From Ipomoea triloba (taxonomy: Eukaryota > Streptophyta > Magnoliopsida > Solanales > Convolvulaceae), in the NCBI RefSeq assembly GCF_003576645.1, contig NC_044923.1:15777388-15841387 (forward strand): a stretch of DNA of 64,000 nt, read 5' to 3'. The position numbers were made by a program, and so were the translations under genes. Numbering within the stretch: the first letter of the stretch is position 1; the number at the start of each line of letters is the position of its first letter. Below the pieces are notes generated by a model that ran no database searches, was not told where the DNA came from, and saw nothing but the letters and a program-made list of their open reading frames with translations. Positions 45,241 through 58,319 of the stretch are shown here, one piece after another.

Positions 45241-46425
45241 AAAATACTGGATTTGGAAGCTTAACTCATTAATTAATAAAATTCGGTGAAACTTCTTTAT
45301 TATCCTTAATAAGTATATCAAAAGTTGAACTAATCGTCTCAGTCTGCAACGCACACGCCACCTTCTTAGCATCTAACTCCTTTGATAAAATTCGGTGTTA
45401 CATGTTGTATCACTTCATGCCGCTTGACCACAAGGCCTTTGGTCAAAACGTTGAGCATACTCTTCAATAAAGACATGTCTATTTAAAGTAAAAAAATATG
45501 TTCATTCAAAAGTATAAATATGTCAACCCGTGACGGGCTGGCCCGTATTGACAGCATTAAATATATGTAGTTGGTGACCATTTTCACAACTTCTTCAATT
45601 TACTGAAAAGCACACAGTCAGTACTCAAATGTGACTGTTATTCGAATGTGTAGTTTGAGTGAAACTATTTTTACAACTTCTGATTAAGGTATTTCTGAAA
45701 TTTTTGTATTCTAAAATAAATAAATAAATCATTTGTAAAAGTGAGATCAAGCCTCACAATTATCAGTATTTGTGAGTCATCTGCTCTTTTGGCATACAGT
45801 CCATGAAAAATGACAATTGACAACTAATTTAAGTGGTATCTAATCACAAATTTTCCTTATTAAGTTGTGAGTTATATGCTATTATCAATCGTACCTAACA
45901 TGTAGGGTACCCTTTGGGCTGTGGATGACTCAATAATAATATAATCATACAAAAATATATATGGGCTATGGAGTAATAGTTATTGTCCCAGTAGCTATAT
46001 ACTCCTAACTGAAACAGCCTGACAAGAGTATTAGTTGTACCAATAACTTCAGATTATTTTTTTCTTCTTAATAAAATCTTACTTTTCAAATAACAATCCT
46101 ATTAAACTAAATTTGTAAAAAGTTTGTTATGTTTTCTTTCTAAAATTACATATGTATGTTCTTTTCATGTTATCTAAAATTTGCCACATATCATTGCGTG
46201 CGCTCTTTTTATAACTTTATAACATTTTTTTTTGAGTATGACTCTGTTTTGAACATGTGACATTTCATTTAAGAGAGTCAGAATTATGCCACTTGACCAC
46301 AACGTCTTTGACACTTTATAACATTTGTTTATTTAACTAAATTTGTGATATATAGATACTACATTGAAAAGACTTGAGTGTTTCAAAAAAAATCTAAATT
46401 TGTGATATAGTTAGCCGGCCTATTC
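45241..46425. other. AT-rich intergenic stretch, no gene seen
   Basis: No coding frame or clear element. TTATGCCACTTGACCACAA near 46286 and CATGCCGCTTGACCACAAGG near 45417 look like copies of one dispersed word. Confidence 0.5.
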
Positions 46426-46427
46426 AC

Positions 46428-46473
<46 letters not shown>

Positions 46474-46500
46474 GCTTTCAAAAAATAATAATAATAATAA
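46426..46500. repeat. (AAT)n microsatellite, two runs
   Basis: About fifteen AAT units, a short break (AAAGCTTTCAAAA), then more. Confidence 0.93.
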
Positions 46501-46611
46501 TTTAAAATGTTGTTGCTGAGAATTAAACCTAGGTTAAATACTTAACTAATAAGTTAGAAATTAACAATTCATCTATAGCGTTTGCTTATTAGCATCATTA
46601 TTATTTTACCA

Positions 46612-46858
46612 AATTAAACGTTACGAAGGATCTAAAATATATAAACCTTTGCAAAACAAAAATTTTCAAACCCTAGAACTTAGGTCCAGTGTGGAAACTC
46701 AAAAAGTTACTTCCTAACTTTTTACTCCAAGAAATTAAACGTTACGAAGGATCTAAAATATATAAACCTTTGCAAAACAAAAATTTTCAAAACCCTAGAA
46801 CTTAGGTCCAGTGTGGAAACTCAAAAAGTTACTTCCTAACTTTTTACTCCAAGACATT
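46612..46858. repeat. Direct duplication of ~120 bp
   Basis: Two adjacent, almost identical copies starting AAATTAAACGTTACGAAGG at 46612 and 46732, both running to TTTTTACTCCAAGA. They differ by one added A. A CT-rich tract follows (46880-46945). Confidence 0.95.
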
Positions 46859-47044
46859 TTTAAAATCTCTTTCTCATGCTTAATTTTCTCTCTCTCTTTG
46901 ATATCTCTCTCTCCTCTGTCTCTCTCTCATCGATCTCTCTCTAAGTGGTGTCAAGTTGACAAGTTTGCCCACCCATCTACTTGATTATTATTTAAATTGG
47001 ATTGAACTAACTCGTTTATTTAAAATATGGATCAAACTGGTTCG

Positions 47045-47780
47045 TTGGTCTCGAGGACGTAAAAGTCTATAAGGGGGATGGAATAGAATTTTAAAATTTT
47101 AACTTAAAAACTATTTTTAAAACGGAGCTTATCACTAGCTCTAAGCTAGTGATGGGCAGCGGAAGTCTTTCTTAAGTTGTAGCGTAGTTTGACATTGTAA
47201 AACAACTTAGATGCGTGTGTTCGTGTGTGTTCTAATTCGACTAGCAGATAATTAAAGTGTGTAAGTAAAGAGATCAAGAGAGAGATATTTTTATAGTGGT
47301 TCAACAACAACCTACTTCAATCTTATCCTTAAACTCTAAGGACGCTTTCACTAGTATTGTTTCTAATACAAGTGAAACAGGTCACACGGTGTATCCACAA
47401 AGCACTGTTGATCTCCAATATAATAGTGTTCCTTCGACTTGGATGTCCATTCCAATCTTCAACACTTGATCTCAGATCAACTCCAAGGGTCAGCCACGAA
47501 GTTGCCTTGAGCAGAAAATCTTCAACCACAAACCAAGATGGTGTAATTTTGTATGTCTAAAAGATAAAGATGGACGATGAACAAATCTAAATGATTCACA
47601 ATGAAGCTCAAAGTTGCTATTGAGGTTGATAGCTTCTTTTTCTTTCTCTTGAATATGCACATCAGTTGGTTTTCTTGTATATATGCTAAAAAGTTGACAA
47701 TACCATCAACTTTTTCAAAGCTTGGAACACTATTTATAGGAGAAGATGTGAGTGCAGACTTGTAATCTCCATGATTTTGA
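47045..47780 (-). mobile_element. Degenerate SIRE-type copia LTR fragment
   Basis: GGTCTCGAGGACGTAAAAGT, GGGGGATGGAATAGAATTTT, GGGCAGCGGAAG and TTATAGTGGTTCAACAAC follow the order of the LTR at 2273 (GGTCTCGATAGGG, GGGGGAATAGACTTTT, CGCAGCGGAATAAG, TTATAGTGGTTCGGAG). Sequence is well diverged, so another family. No PBS or inner part seen. Confidence 0.6.
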
Positions 47781-47797
47781 AAAATTCCATTGCCCTC

Positions 47798-47890
47798 AAC
47801 ACTACTACAAAAATGAACATAAAAGCATGTCTTTCCACTACACTTCTTAATAAAGTACAGTGTAGTGTAAAGTTGAAAAGAGGTTAGTGT
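47798..47890. mobile_element. Possible CACTA element end
   Basis: CACTACTACAAAAATG resembles the ends of plant CACTA transposons and is followed by an inverted pair CCACTACACTTC / CAGTGTAGTG. No second end seen. Confidence 0.4.
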
Positions 47891-49401
47891 AGACTAGATA
47901 GTATTTTTTAGCTTCCCTTAATCATTTTGAAAATAATTAACTATAAGATTGTTTTTATTAGTAAAGGAGTATTTAAATGAATTCATAGAGAACAAAGTTA
48001 TTCTCTGATGTTTTTGATTTAAAACCAGTTTTCCACTAATTTGATGTGTGATTTAGGTGAAAACTGATGAATTTACATATTTACCATTCATTCCATCACC
48101 TATAATTTTAACAGCATGATTTTAACAACTATTTGAGGTGAATAACTAAAATGACTACCAAACAAACAATTTAGGGACTAAATGAGGTCGCATGTATAAT
48201 TAAGGGGGCCAAAATTGGCTATTATAATCTAATTTAGAGACAAAATGCTAATTCCCTCCTTTTTTTTAAAACTTTCATCCAAAAAAATGTTTTTTTTTTA
48301 ACTTCCAGTCAAACACAAAAATGAAAATATTTTTTGAGAAATAATTATTGATTTTCTAAAAATCATTTTTAAAAAACATTTTGTGTTTTCAAGCAAACCT
48401 TTATTTTTTATTTTTTATTTTTCACTTTTGATTCTTATGTTTAAAATTAACAAAATTCGATATAAGTTTGTAAATTTGCCTTTTAATCCTAATCAAATAC
48501 CAAATTTGGTACTTAGATGATTAAAAATGAAAAAACGAAATTAAAAATCAGTATTAAATCTTATCAATTTTGAAGTAAAATAAAGAATTAATAAGAATGA
48601 AAAAGGAGGAAAATTAATTAGAAGCAATCAAGAGAAACCATATTAGAAGCAATCAAGAGAAACCATATAGTATGTGTGGTTAAAGAAATACATCGGAATG
48701 AGAACAATCCCTCCAGATAATAAGTGTAGACAAACTTGATTCATTAATCTAGGTTGATCAAATCTGAAAATTAATGAAAAAAGTAGTGAATTTTTGTAAA
48801 TACGATTGTACATTTGAAAATGTTTGATATTGCATTTTGGAAACGTTTTGACAATGCATTTTGGAAAACAATTTCAAAATGTACTGATACTTATTTATGA
48901 ATACACTCTCAAGTATTTCTAAATGCATAATCGTAATTATAGAAACTTCATCATGTTTTTCTCTTATTTTTCTTTATTTTAAACTATTAGATCTACTACC
49001 CTAAGTCGATGGGTATGATTTGTCCATACTTCTCATATATGTGTGCGTTCAGGAAAAGTAATTTTTTCTTTTGAATATGTATTGCATTTCTATAGCTTAA
49101 TCCAATTAAACATTAGAATACAATTTTTGAAATATATATGCTCTACTTTTTGCAAACCAAGCAGTGACATATTCTATCCCTTACCATTATATTATTTAGT
49201 AATATAATCTTCTCTACATATTAATGCTGCAAAATTGATTATATGAGGAAAAAGAATATTACAAAAAAAAAAAAATTTCTTACAAAATTATGATTTTGAG
49301 CAATTAATAGTCAAATTTAACATTTACGTCATGTAGAACTAATTTCCTTACAATATTAATAACTCAAAGGACCAAATATCATGTTATTAAAAGACTATAT
49401 A
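47891..49401. other. AT-rich intergenic stretch, no gene seen
   Basis: Contains a short direct repeat TTAGAAGCAATCAAGAGAAA (48618 and 48643) and many A/T runs. Nothing coding supported. Confidence 0.6.
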
Positions 49402-49409
49402 GTCTATTT

Positions 49410-49678
49410 TAGGGGTGTAAACGTGCCGAGCCGAGCTCGAGCATAGGGTGGCTCGAGCTCAAACTCGTTAAGGAAGGCTCGGCTCGAGTTCGAGCTCGAG
49501 AATTGATGCTCGAGCTCGAGCTCGCCAATTTTCGAGCGAGCTCGAGTTCGAGAGATCAGGGTTGAACTCGAGTTCGATTTTGAGCTCAAATTAACATGTT
49601 TGATTTTAAATTTATGTTTCAATTAAAAATAAACTATAATTTTATATGTATATATTATATTATATTATATATCAATAA

Positions 49679-49732
<54 letters not shown>

Positions 49733-49928
49733 ATATTATATATATAATATTATATATATATTTGGCTCGCGAGCGGCTCGACGAGCCACGAGCCTAAGAC
49801 ATTAGAGCTCGAGCTTGGCTCGATTATTAAACGAGTCGCTCGAGCTCGAATTTGACCGAGCTCGAGCCGAGTATTGACCGAGCGGCTCGCGAGCAGCTCG
49901 CGAACCACTCGGCTCATTTACACCCCTA
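49410..49928. mobile_element. hAT-type MITE rich in GAGCTCG
   Basis: 519 bases with exact ends TAGGGGTGTAAA / TTTACACCCCTA and an 8-bp target duplication GTCTATTT (49402-49409 and 49929-49936), as for hAT elements. Both halves are packed with GCTCGAGCTCG motifs. A (TA)n tract sits at the centre (49684-49726). Confidence 0.9.
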
Positions 49929-50487
49929 GTCTATTTACCTATAAATCTATAATTAGAAATTTTAAAAAATCAAGTCTTTCCTTTTCATTATTATAGTGTT
50001 TATAGGTAAAAAAAAGTGTAATATAATCTGAAGTCTTATTTTCTACTCTAATTTTATACTACATATTATTGATTAAGAAACAAGCTAAGGGTAGGTCATA
50101 ATTTTTAATTTAAATGAAGTATGTTATAATTTAATATTGGGCTAGGGTTACTCAATCAGGTTATAACTACACTAAAAAATTGAATCTAACCAATTAGCTA
50201 GTCTAACCCATAGCCTTATAAACTCATATGTTGCCCCTTATTTAATCTATGTGGATTCTTAACAAAGCAAAAATCAAACATTCTTTTTACATCTAATGGA
50301 GGGGGGAGACCCAATATTACACTCCCAAGCTAATGTTGTTGCCCAGTCTTCTTTTAATCAGCACTCCTGGTTGTTTATGCATGACGAAATTAAAAACTGA
50401 CAGGTCGGACCAGTCGCGTTGGGTGACCGCTCAGGACCCATACTTGAATGGGCCCATATATATATATATATATATATAGAAATAATT

Positions 50488-50716
50488 TCAGGTGCGGCCG
50501 TGCTCTCCCGTGCGGCCGTGCGGTCACACACCACTCAATGTTACGAAATACACCACTCAATGTTAAGAAACACACCACAATGAAACACACTACAATGTTA
50601 AGAAACACACCACAGTGCATATTTGTGTGGTGTGTTTCTTAACATTGAGTGGTGTATTTCGTAACATTGAGTGGTGTGAACCGCACGGCCGCACGGGAGA
50701 GCATGGCCGCACCTGA
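50488..50716. mobile_element. Palindromic element with 22-bp units, GC-rich ends
   Basis: Starts TCAGGTGCGGCCGTGCTCTC, ends GGCCGCACCTGA as its complement. Left half units at 50528 and 50550 are 22 bp (ACACCACTCAATGTTA core), then shortened ones. The right half repeats them inverted, again at 22 bp. (TA)n tracts flank both sides, so it may have gone into a microsatellite. Confidence 0.8.
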
Positions 50717-50723
50717 TCATGAC

Positions 50724-50754
<31 letters not shown>

Positions 50755-50904
50755 ATTCTTTCTTTTCCTAATAGTATTATAATTATAATAGAAAACACAA
50801 AACTAAACTTAGAATAGATGGAAGCCATGGAAGCCTAACTGACGTAGGAGTACAAGAAACCGAGAATCTAAACGTAATCAAATAATTTAGAATCACTAAA
50901 TTTT

Positions 50905-51045
50905 TTATCGCAATTTCAATCAATTCTCTATTCCTTTACCTCGATCTTTGTCGATCTATCGCAATTTCGATCAATTCTCTATTCCTTTAACCCGATCTTT
51001 GTCGATCGTCCTTTACCCCGATCTTTGTCGATCGTCGATCATTGT
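50905..51045. repeat. Short tandem repeats with TTTGTCGATC
   Basis: TCGCAATTTCGATCAATTCT and CCTTTACCCCGATCTTTGTC recur in two to three imperfect copies. No other feature seen from here to 51930. Confidence 0.7.
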
Positions 51046-51059
51046 TTGCCGATTTGAGC

Positions 51060-51930
51060 CGTTGCCTGCTAGATCCTAGTATCCTACACCTTTTCTCATT
51101 GTAATTTATAAGTTGTTATTCTATTTTTTTCAGTCTATATTTCCCTGTGCAATTCTGCAGCCAGTCACACTTATACATCTATAAATCTATAATTCTTTTT
51201 AATGAGTAATGTAATGTTTATTTGGATAATGAACTCAGTAGTTTCTGTCATTATGGAATATATATAATTTTTCAATCATAATTATATATAATTACCCTGA
51301 GTTATTGAGTACCGTCTTATCCATCCATAATCTATTCTATTAAGCTGTTGAAATTTGTGTTACAACAAAACTTACCGACTATTGGAGAAGTTTTTGAAAA
51401 AATTTAGGTGCTTTTGTTTCTTTATTTATACACAATTTTTAAATTTTTTTTTATATATAGTGCTACTTAAAAAAACATTTATAGGGGTAAAAAAAGAAAG
51501 AAAAAAAAAACAAGTAAAGCAGTTAATAGAATCACGTACAAAGATGAGCTATGAATAAATTTTTTTGAAAAATCAGAATCATCTAATGAAAATTTGAAAC
51601 AATTTTAAATGGCCGAGACCATGTTAATGAGAGTATAGGTAATTTGAGTGATGATTATAATGTAGCAAATAATAGTTCTTTAAATGAACATGATAATTTA
51701 CCAAATGAATGTAACGTTGAAAATGAGTGTCATGATTATTTTTGTATCGAGTAAAGCACGTATAAATTTTTTGTCAATTATTTTTGTATTTAAAAGATTG
51801 TTAAAATTTTTTAATCTTATTTCATGTTTTGTGATATTATATTTTTTAGTATTATTAAATTTAAATTTTAGTTTTTATATATACAGGTCATTTTTTTAAA
51901 AAAGTTTGTTCCAGATCTATAAAATATTTG
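51060..51930. other. AT-rich intergenic stretch, no gene supported
   Basis: Short frames (51355-51558, 51684-51899) are Phe/Leu/Lys rich and look like chance. Confidence 0.5.
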
Positions 51931-51939
51931 GACCAATGT

Positions 51940-52200
51940 GGACGGATGGCTTAGAAACACCTTAAGCTCCTCATGGTGCATGCATGAGAGTTTTGCCATG
52001 GCTTCTATTTTACTCCCGTAGAATGTCTTTCTTCTACCATTTCAAATTTGTTCAACTCATTTAGGACCGCATTTGATAGGAGTTATATATGTGAGCATAA
52101 ATATAATATAAATATAAATGTGCAGTTCAACTATCAGCTTAGGGTTTTAGTTGGATGGAGCACATGCTTTAATTTGGTATCAGAGCCATGCAATCGCGCC
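51940..52200 (+). mobile_element. LTR end with primer binding site (remnant)
   Basis: TTGGTATCAGAGCCATGC at 52174 is an initiator-Met type PBS in plus orientation. The sequence before it (ending GGAGCACATGCTTTAAT) should be the end of an LTR, and a second piece GGAGCATATGCTTCAAT follows at 52238. No coding part follows. Confidence 0.55.
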
Positions 52201-52659
52201 AACCGAAAAAAGACTATGGTCCACTTGTTGCAGTTGGATGGAGCATATGCTTCAATTATATACATTCCGTGAAATATACCTATCATTTTTTCAGTAAGAA
52301 ATTTCAATGTTCATTTATTCATTTTGTATTTCAATGTAGTAATTCACGTTGACCATTAGTTGAATAATTCCCAACAACCAGTTTCTTGAATATACACCGT
52401 AAGCACATTGCCTCGAATATAGTATCAAACAAGAAAAATACACTAAAGACGCAGGAAATATACATAAAGCATATATACAAAACTTGGAGTCACAATCCAA
52501 TATTTTTGCCATGTGGCTAAACAGTGTTCTGATCTCGTGTATGGTTAATAGTTTTGGTGGCTGCACAGAATTCGGATTCTCCAATTCCAATGAATCAATA
52601 ATGTCAAATTCTCAATCCTCAAATCCATCCTACCTTTATTCTTTCTTAAGTGCTATTTT

Positions 52660-53250
52660 AGGGTGCGTTTGGAAAGCAGGAAAATGACTTCTGGAAAATG
52701 TTTTCTGGAAAATGAGTTATTTTTCGGAAAATGAGTTTATTTTCCGTGTTTGGATGTACTTCGAAAAACTGTCTTTGGGTGTTTGGTTCATTTTCCGGAA
52801 AATGAGTGAAAAATGAGTAAAAATATATAATTATATATTTTTATTATTTTATTTAAAATATAAAAATATATAAACTAATAATATTTATTTTAAATTAATT
52901 AATTAATTAATTAAAAATATTTTTTTTTAAAAAAGGACAGCGGCTGCCCAGCGGAAACCAGAGCAGCCGCCGCTGCTCTGGTTTCCGCCAGAGCCGGCAG
53001 ACTGGTTTCCGGCGAAAACCAGTCCGCCGACTGAGGTGCCGTCCCTCCTCGCTATGGAGCCTTGTTCCCATTTCCGGAAAACGACTTCCGGACTTTTTGT
53101 CCGGAAGTTGTTTTCCGGAATTTTGCATTGATTTTCCGTGGTTAATGGAAAATGTTTTCCGTTGACCACGTTTTCCTGCTGTTGCCAAACACACGAAGCC
53201 CGGAAAATGATTTTCGAAAATCATTTTCCGAGCTTCCAAACACACCCTTA
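52660..53250. mobile_element. hAT-like MITE rich in GGAAAATG
   Basis: Starts TAGGGTGCGTTTGGAAAGC, ends CTTCCAAACACACCCTTA, with many GGAAAATGA / TCATTTTCC motifs in opposite sense in the two halves and a GC-rich centre with a strong hairpin (GAAACCAGAGCAGC / GCTGCTCTGGTTTC). Open frames in it come from the repeats. Confidence 0.75.
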
Positions 53251-55650
53251 ATTTCCATTTTAAATTCATCTATTAATTAAATTTCGACGTGATAATATTT
53301 ATTTGATAAGGTAACACTTTTAACTCCCCAATTATATTATTCCCAAGCTAAGTCATCTCTCTTACCTTTTACAAATTTGATTCTATAATTGTTAAATAAA
53401 CTATAAATTCAATCTCTCTTATTCACAATCTACCATCCAAAAATCAACTGGGTTATCTATGCAGGCTATAAATTAAATCTCACATGTTAAGTTTAGTTTG
53501 TAAATTAATAGTGGAGCTTGACACTTCAAAGGAACTATTTACAACTCTCTTAACAATTAAATGACTAAATTTATGAAAACTGAAAGAGAGTGGGTAAATT
53601 AATAACTCAAGAACAATTGAAGGATGAAAACTATAATTTTCTTTTCATACATTAATTACTTATAAATTAACCTACCCTACCATTAGCTCAAAAACAAATT
53701 ACTTAGCAATTAAATATTTTTTTAAAAAAATACATCTTTAATCACAAGTAAATATTATAAAATAAATTCAAGAGGAAAATGTAGACATATGTACTAATCA
53801 AGAGAAACATACAAATAATAAAATAAAATAAACCACAATTATGTGTCATTCAAGATGATATATGAATACATTTTATACTTGATAAAATCATACTGTTTTT
53901 TTTTTTAATACACTCAAGGTACACGTTACAACTTTATAAGTATACAACACTATTGCCTGTCATACTTTGATAGCATATACGAAATAAAAATTAAAGGTGA
54001 CAATTATATCTCTCTATCTAATCGGCTTAGCTAGAAGTCATTGTCTCAAGCCTTCATTGTTAGCTTGCATTATCTGCAAAAAGTTTTGTATCTACAAAAA
54101 TAAATTAAAGCATGCATACAACCAAACAATAACGTGGGCAACAAATCAACGCAACACCACAAAATCTTGGGGTCCATCCCCCAACTCAAAAACAAGCCCG
54201 TGAATGCATTGATTTTGCCTTACAATCTTACACAACAAACATATTATTGGATGTTTTGTCTTCTCCTTAAATAATCATTAATCCCTAACCACAGCTGGTT
54301 TAGCGTGAGTAGTTGTACACACTCAAACCCTAAGAGATGTCGAGAGTTCAAAATCATCTCTCGTATAACAAAAAAAAAAACGAAAATACCCAGCAATTTA
54401 CCCCTTCACGCACAATTTCCTCGACCAACTGACACCCATGCAGTCATCATTTAGGAAGCGTTAAATCCCAAAGGGTTTATAGTCATAAACCCAAACCCAA
54501 TGTCCCTCTGACCCACTTCACTTCTCTAGCAAGAACGTCTAACCAATTGTCTACCTAAATTAGGTATATGATTATAACATTGCTTGACACTTTAAGAGTG
54601 AAAATGATCTCACACTCGTTCTTCAACCTCCTACAATCCAAAGTTAAGGAAATTAAATTAAAGCTCCCCTTTTGGAATTATTATATACTAAATCATTGCA
54701 CTTTTCTAATAGTACTAGACAACTTTTTAAATATAATATTGATAAGACTGCGCACACCTACACCTTTTCAATTATAGTAAAAAAAATTTTAAACAATCCA
54801 ATTTGTTTACAAACATGAACACCCAATCACAAGATTGCCTTCATCACCATTATTATTGACTCCAGTTTCTCCACGACATTGTTAAAACGTTTGTTTTTTC
54901 ACCAATATATGGACGACCGTACCCTCTCACAAACCCTACAACTCAACTGAAATGCTATTCGTTATTGGGTCCAATTCTACATAATATATTTTATAAAAAA
55001 AAAAGTTTATATATAAATATATATATATATAAAATATGTGGTGGTTGCAAATTTTCACAAGAAAGAGTAGTGGCACAGATAAGGTAGAAACAAGAAGTCA
55101 CATGCCCAACAATTAACGAATAACGACTTGTGCCACATTTATTAACTGCAGAAGAATGCGTGCGTTGGTGAGAAAAGGGTTTGGATTCTGGGGCCTATTG
55201 CCCACCCTTGGATCGATTTGCATCGTCATTTTTTTTAATTTTCTTTTACTTTTATTTTTTACTTTTTCAGCACTAAATTCAAGGTTCTAGAATGAATAAA
55301 TGATCCACGGACAACCACTAATTTTTATTTTTGAATTTTGATATATATTTTTATTTCGAACATGACAAACTTTACATACAAACATGATGTTTTTATTGGT
55401 TTCCGTATGCTCACTATTTTTATTACGTACTCTCATCTTTCCGACTTTCCGTGACTCCTGCCCCTGTTTTGTGTCCCATTAACAGTATTTAATTTAATTA
55501 AGAGCAATGTTACGTACCCTTATTGTGCGGAGATCGGTCCAATAATTTGCGGCTAGATAGATGAAGAGTCAAGTAGACACAGGTACACCATCTACGGTTC
55601 TGAGTCAAGTATGTTCTGAGTCAAGTATGAGTATCGGGAATTATATGTGC
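53251..55650. other. AT-rich intergenic stretch, no gene seen
   Basis: Low-complexity sequence with A and T runs and one (TA)n piece at 55016-55030. Short frames at 53997 and 54568 lack coding character. Confidence 0.6.
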
Positions 55651-55654
55651 ATGC

Positions 55655-56015
55655 TATACAATTCTTGTCATGTATCCCATCAATACAGGTTTATATAGGC
55701 ACAGAGTCTGGTTGAATAACTACTACTAGTTATTTAGTACAACCAAACCACTTAATAAGCCTAGTCTACTCGCACCAAGTGGGAGAATGTAAGATTTTCC
55801 CTAATAATATATATATATATATATATATTATATATTAGGGCCTTAATTAAGTGGTGCAAGTTGTTTCTAAAAAAAAAGTGGTGCAAGTTGACTAGGCTTA
55901 TTGAATGGTTTGGTTGTACTAAATAACTAGTAGTAGTTATTCAACCAGACTCTGTGCCTATATAAACCTGTATTGATGGGATAAAAAGACAAGAATTGTA
56001 TAGCACATACAGTTC
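55655..56015. repeat. Large inverted repeat (arms ~125 bp)
   Basis: Left arm about 55655-55778 (CAATTCTTGTC, CAGGTTTATATAGGCACAGA, ATAACTACTACTAGTTATTT) and right arm about 55885-56010 with the complement. The 110-base centre includes (TA)n. At the end of the left arm AAGTGGGAGAATGTAAGATT looks like a copia polypurine tract and LTR start, so the arms may be two copies of an LTR-flank piece. Confidence 0.8.
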
Positions 56016-56019
56016 CTGG

Positions 56020-56145
56020 TACTCAAAGTTCAGTACTCTGTCTCTTGAAAATATTGTGACAATATATAAGGAAGTAAAGTTGAATCTTCACTGTGAGCTA
56101 TACTTTTTAGTTTAGTGGTAAGCGCTTGATCTAACTAGTGGTATC
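56020..56145 (+). mobile_element. TRIM LTR end with PBS (fragment)
   Basis: GGTAAGCGCTTGATCTAACTA followed by GTGGTATCAGAATTAAG, matching the end of the TRIM LTR and the initiator-Met type PBS. Upstream GGAAGTAAAGTTGAATC is also TRIM-like. Confidence 0.65.
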
Positions 56146-56149
56146 AGAA

Positions 56150-56990
56150 TTAAGTCCGAAAGAATTATAAGGCAGAGGTGCTCTTTTTTTCTTAATTTAG
56201 AGAGATTATCACAAATAGACCTTTCAACTTTCATAAAATAAAAATATAATTAAATTATTGGTGTTTGAAAAGCTTCAAATTAACTATCAAACTAAAAAAA
56301 AAAAATGTAATTAAACCTTTTTTACTTCCTATGGTAAAGCATTACAATATGAAGAGAGATTCCATTTTCAATTTTACTAAGTCAAATTTTCTTGGGTAAA
56401 TGTCAACCACGCATACAGTGCCAACAAAAATAAGCCCTATGTTCAAAATGGTGTTGGTATTTTTAGCAGGCATTACAAACAAACAACCAAACAAACAAAA
56501 AAGAAAACAAAATAAAAATCCAAATTGTATGGTATGGCATCATATACAGCCAAGATCGGATTGTGTGATTACTACGTAGGGAGTAGTGTATTATATTTAC
56601 TTAAAAATTAAAAGTAATAAATAGAAAATATAATATAATTATTTAAAAAAAAAAAAAAAAGTGATGGCCGGAGATCCAAAAGAAAATCTACAGTCTGTAC
56701 ATGTGTTGGAGAGTTAAAATAAAATAATGCAAGTACTTGGTAGTACCTTTTAAGTGAAACAAACACACATGCATTACAGGATCTCTTCAGACTTTATGTA
56801 CATACACTAATTTTCACTTCATACCATAACTCTGTCCATTCACAATCACATACAAAGGGAAAATGCTAAAAATATTTTATTTGATGTAACTTGTTATGAT
56901 TATTTACTTACTCTTTCTTATTGATATGTTTTTGTCATTTAGATAAAAAAGAAACAAATACTAGTTTCAAAATTAATTACAACTTTAGTT
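56150..56990. other. AT-rich intergenic stretch, no gene seen
   Basis: A and T runs and a 17-base A run at 56644. Nothing supported. Confidence 0.5.
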
Positions 56991-56996
56991 CAGTAA

Positions 56997-57463
56997 TGTT
57001 GGACGGAGATCGGTGAAGGACCAAGTCCAATACTAAGTGATCAGGAGATTGTTGGTCGAAGGTCTGAAAGGTCAAGTTCAACACTTTACATCTCGAAAAT
57101 GTAGCAGTACAGTATAAATTGCGTCTTTGCTACGAGTTATAACTTTGGCGTAATAGTAAGTAGTTGATCCTAACAAGGGGATCTATAGTTTCAAGGTTGG
57201 CCCTTTCGAATAAAAAAGTTTAGGCTGGCAGGTGTTGTGGGGAAAAGGGCAGGGGGCCGGGGCGGGAAATTGTTAGGCGGAGGCCGCCGGTGAATGACCA
57301 AGTCTAGCACTATGTGGCTACGTGGCTAGGGGATTGTTGGACAAAGGCCTGAAGGGCCAAGTCCCACGCTGCCTCTCGAAAAAGTTGCGGTATAAGGAAT
57401 TAAAGTTGTACCTTTACTACAAGCTATAACTTTTGGCATAGTGATATGTTTTTAATCCTAACA
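56997..57463 (+). mobile_element. Complete TRIM element
   Basis: Two LTRs, 56997-57175 and 57271-57463, both TGTT...TAACA, enclose about 95 bases. The internal part holds GGCTGGCAGGTGTTGTGGGG and a purine-rich end before LTR2. Each LTR contains a second TGTTGG word about 55-65 bases in. The expected PBS after LTR1 is poor (AGGGGATCTATAG). Flanking 5-mers do not match, so no target duplication is seen. It codes for nothing. Confidence 0.75.
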
Positions 57464-58315
57464 CTCAAGATGCAAACACTCCACTTTAGTCTAATTTTAT
57501 TAGGTTGTAATTTTATGTAAGAAATCACAATTTTAATTTTTATAACTTTTCAAACAAAACATCATATATGACTTGCAAAATTGTATATTATATTTTATCA
57601 AATATACATGGGAAGAGTATACACATAGAACACCTAATTGAATCATTGTAAACTACAATAGCATTTTTTTTTCCAAAAAATAGTCAAAATGGGGTGTGGC
57701 ATTACCTACAATTATTGGGCAGGAATTATTAGCAACAAACATACATTAGATGCCAAACAATGATAAAGTATCATAGAAGCATATATTGTTATAAGTAACA
57801 TTTTACAAATTGTGCTAATAAGTCAAATGAGTGATTTAAGCTAAGATACAGGCTGAGCAACTAATAACAATTTTTATATAAACAAAATAATTAATTAAGA
57901 ATATTATGGAAAGTGTTTAACCTAACCAAGTGCTTTCATTATGCAATCATCGAAACATAAACAATAAAACAAACAAACTTTGTTATTATTCGTCCGCTTT
58001 TTCGTCCAGTCTTGTGTGATGTGATCTGTTTTTTTTTTTTAATATGTCTTTTCTTATTATTTTGTCACTTAATAATACAATACGAAATAAAATGCGACGA
58101 TACGTAACAACAAAATCTTTCCTAAACAAACTAAAAATTCATACACACCCATACGTACACATCAAAAAGTAAAAGTTTATTCGCTTATAGATACTTCATA
58201 TCTTCCAAATTAATTAAAGTAATACAATGATTCATCTAAGTTAATTAATTAATTAGCTTGGTTATTCCTCCTATTTTTTGTCCCGTCTCGATTGATGTGA
58301 TAAAACAAAAACAAT
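57464..58315. other. AT-rich intergenic stretch, no gene seen
   Basis: No coding frame, no repeat unit recognised. Confidence 0.5.
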
Positions 58316-58319
58316 TGTT

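Noticed and set aside
51355..51899. Two short Phe/Leu/Lys-rich ORFs
   Set aside because: AT-rich chance frames with no motif or neighbour support.
52907..53269. 120-codon minus ORF
   Set aside because: Lies fully in a hAT-like MITE made of repeated GGAAAATG words.
55655..56015. Plant miRNA precursor
   Set aside because: Arms are far longer and more perfectly paired than a usual miRNA precursor and look like duplicated LTR-flank; without small-RNA data not callable.
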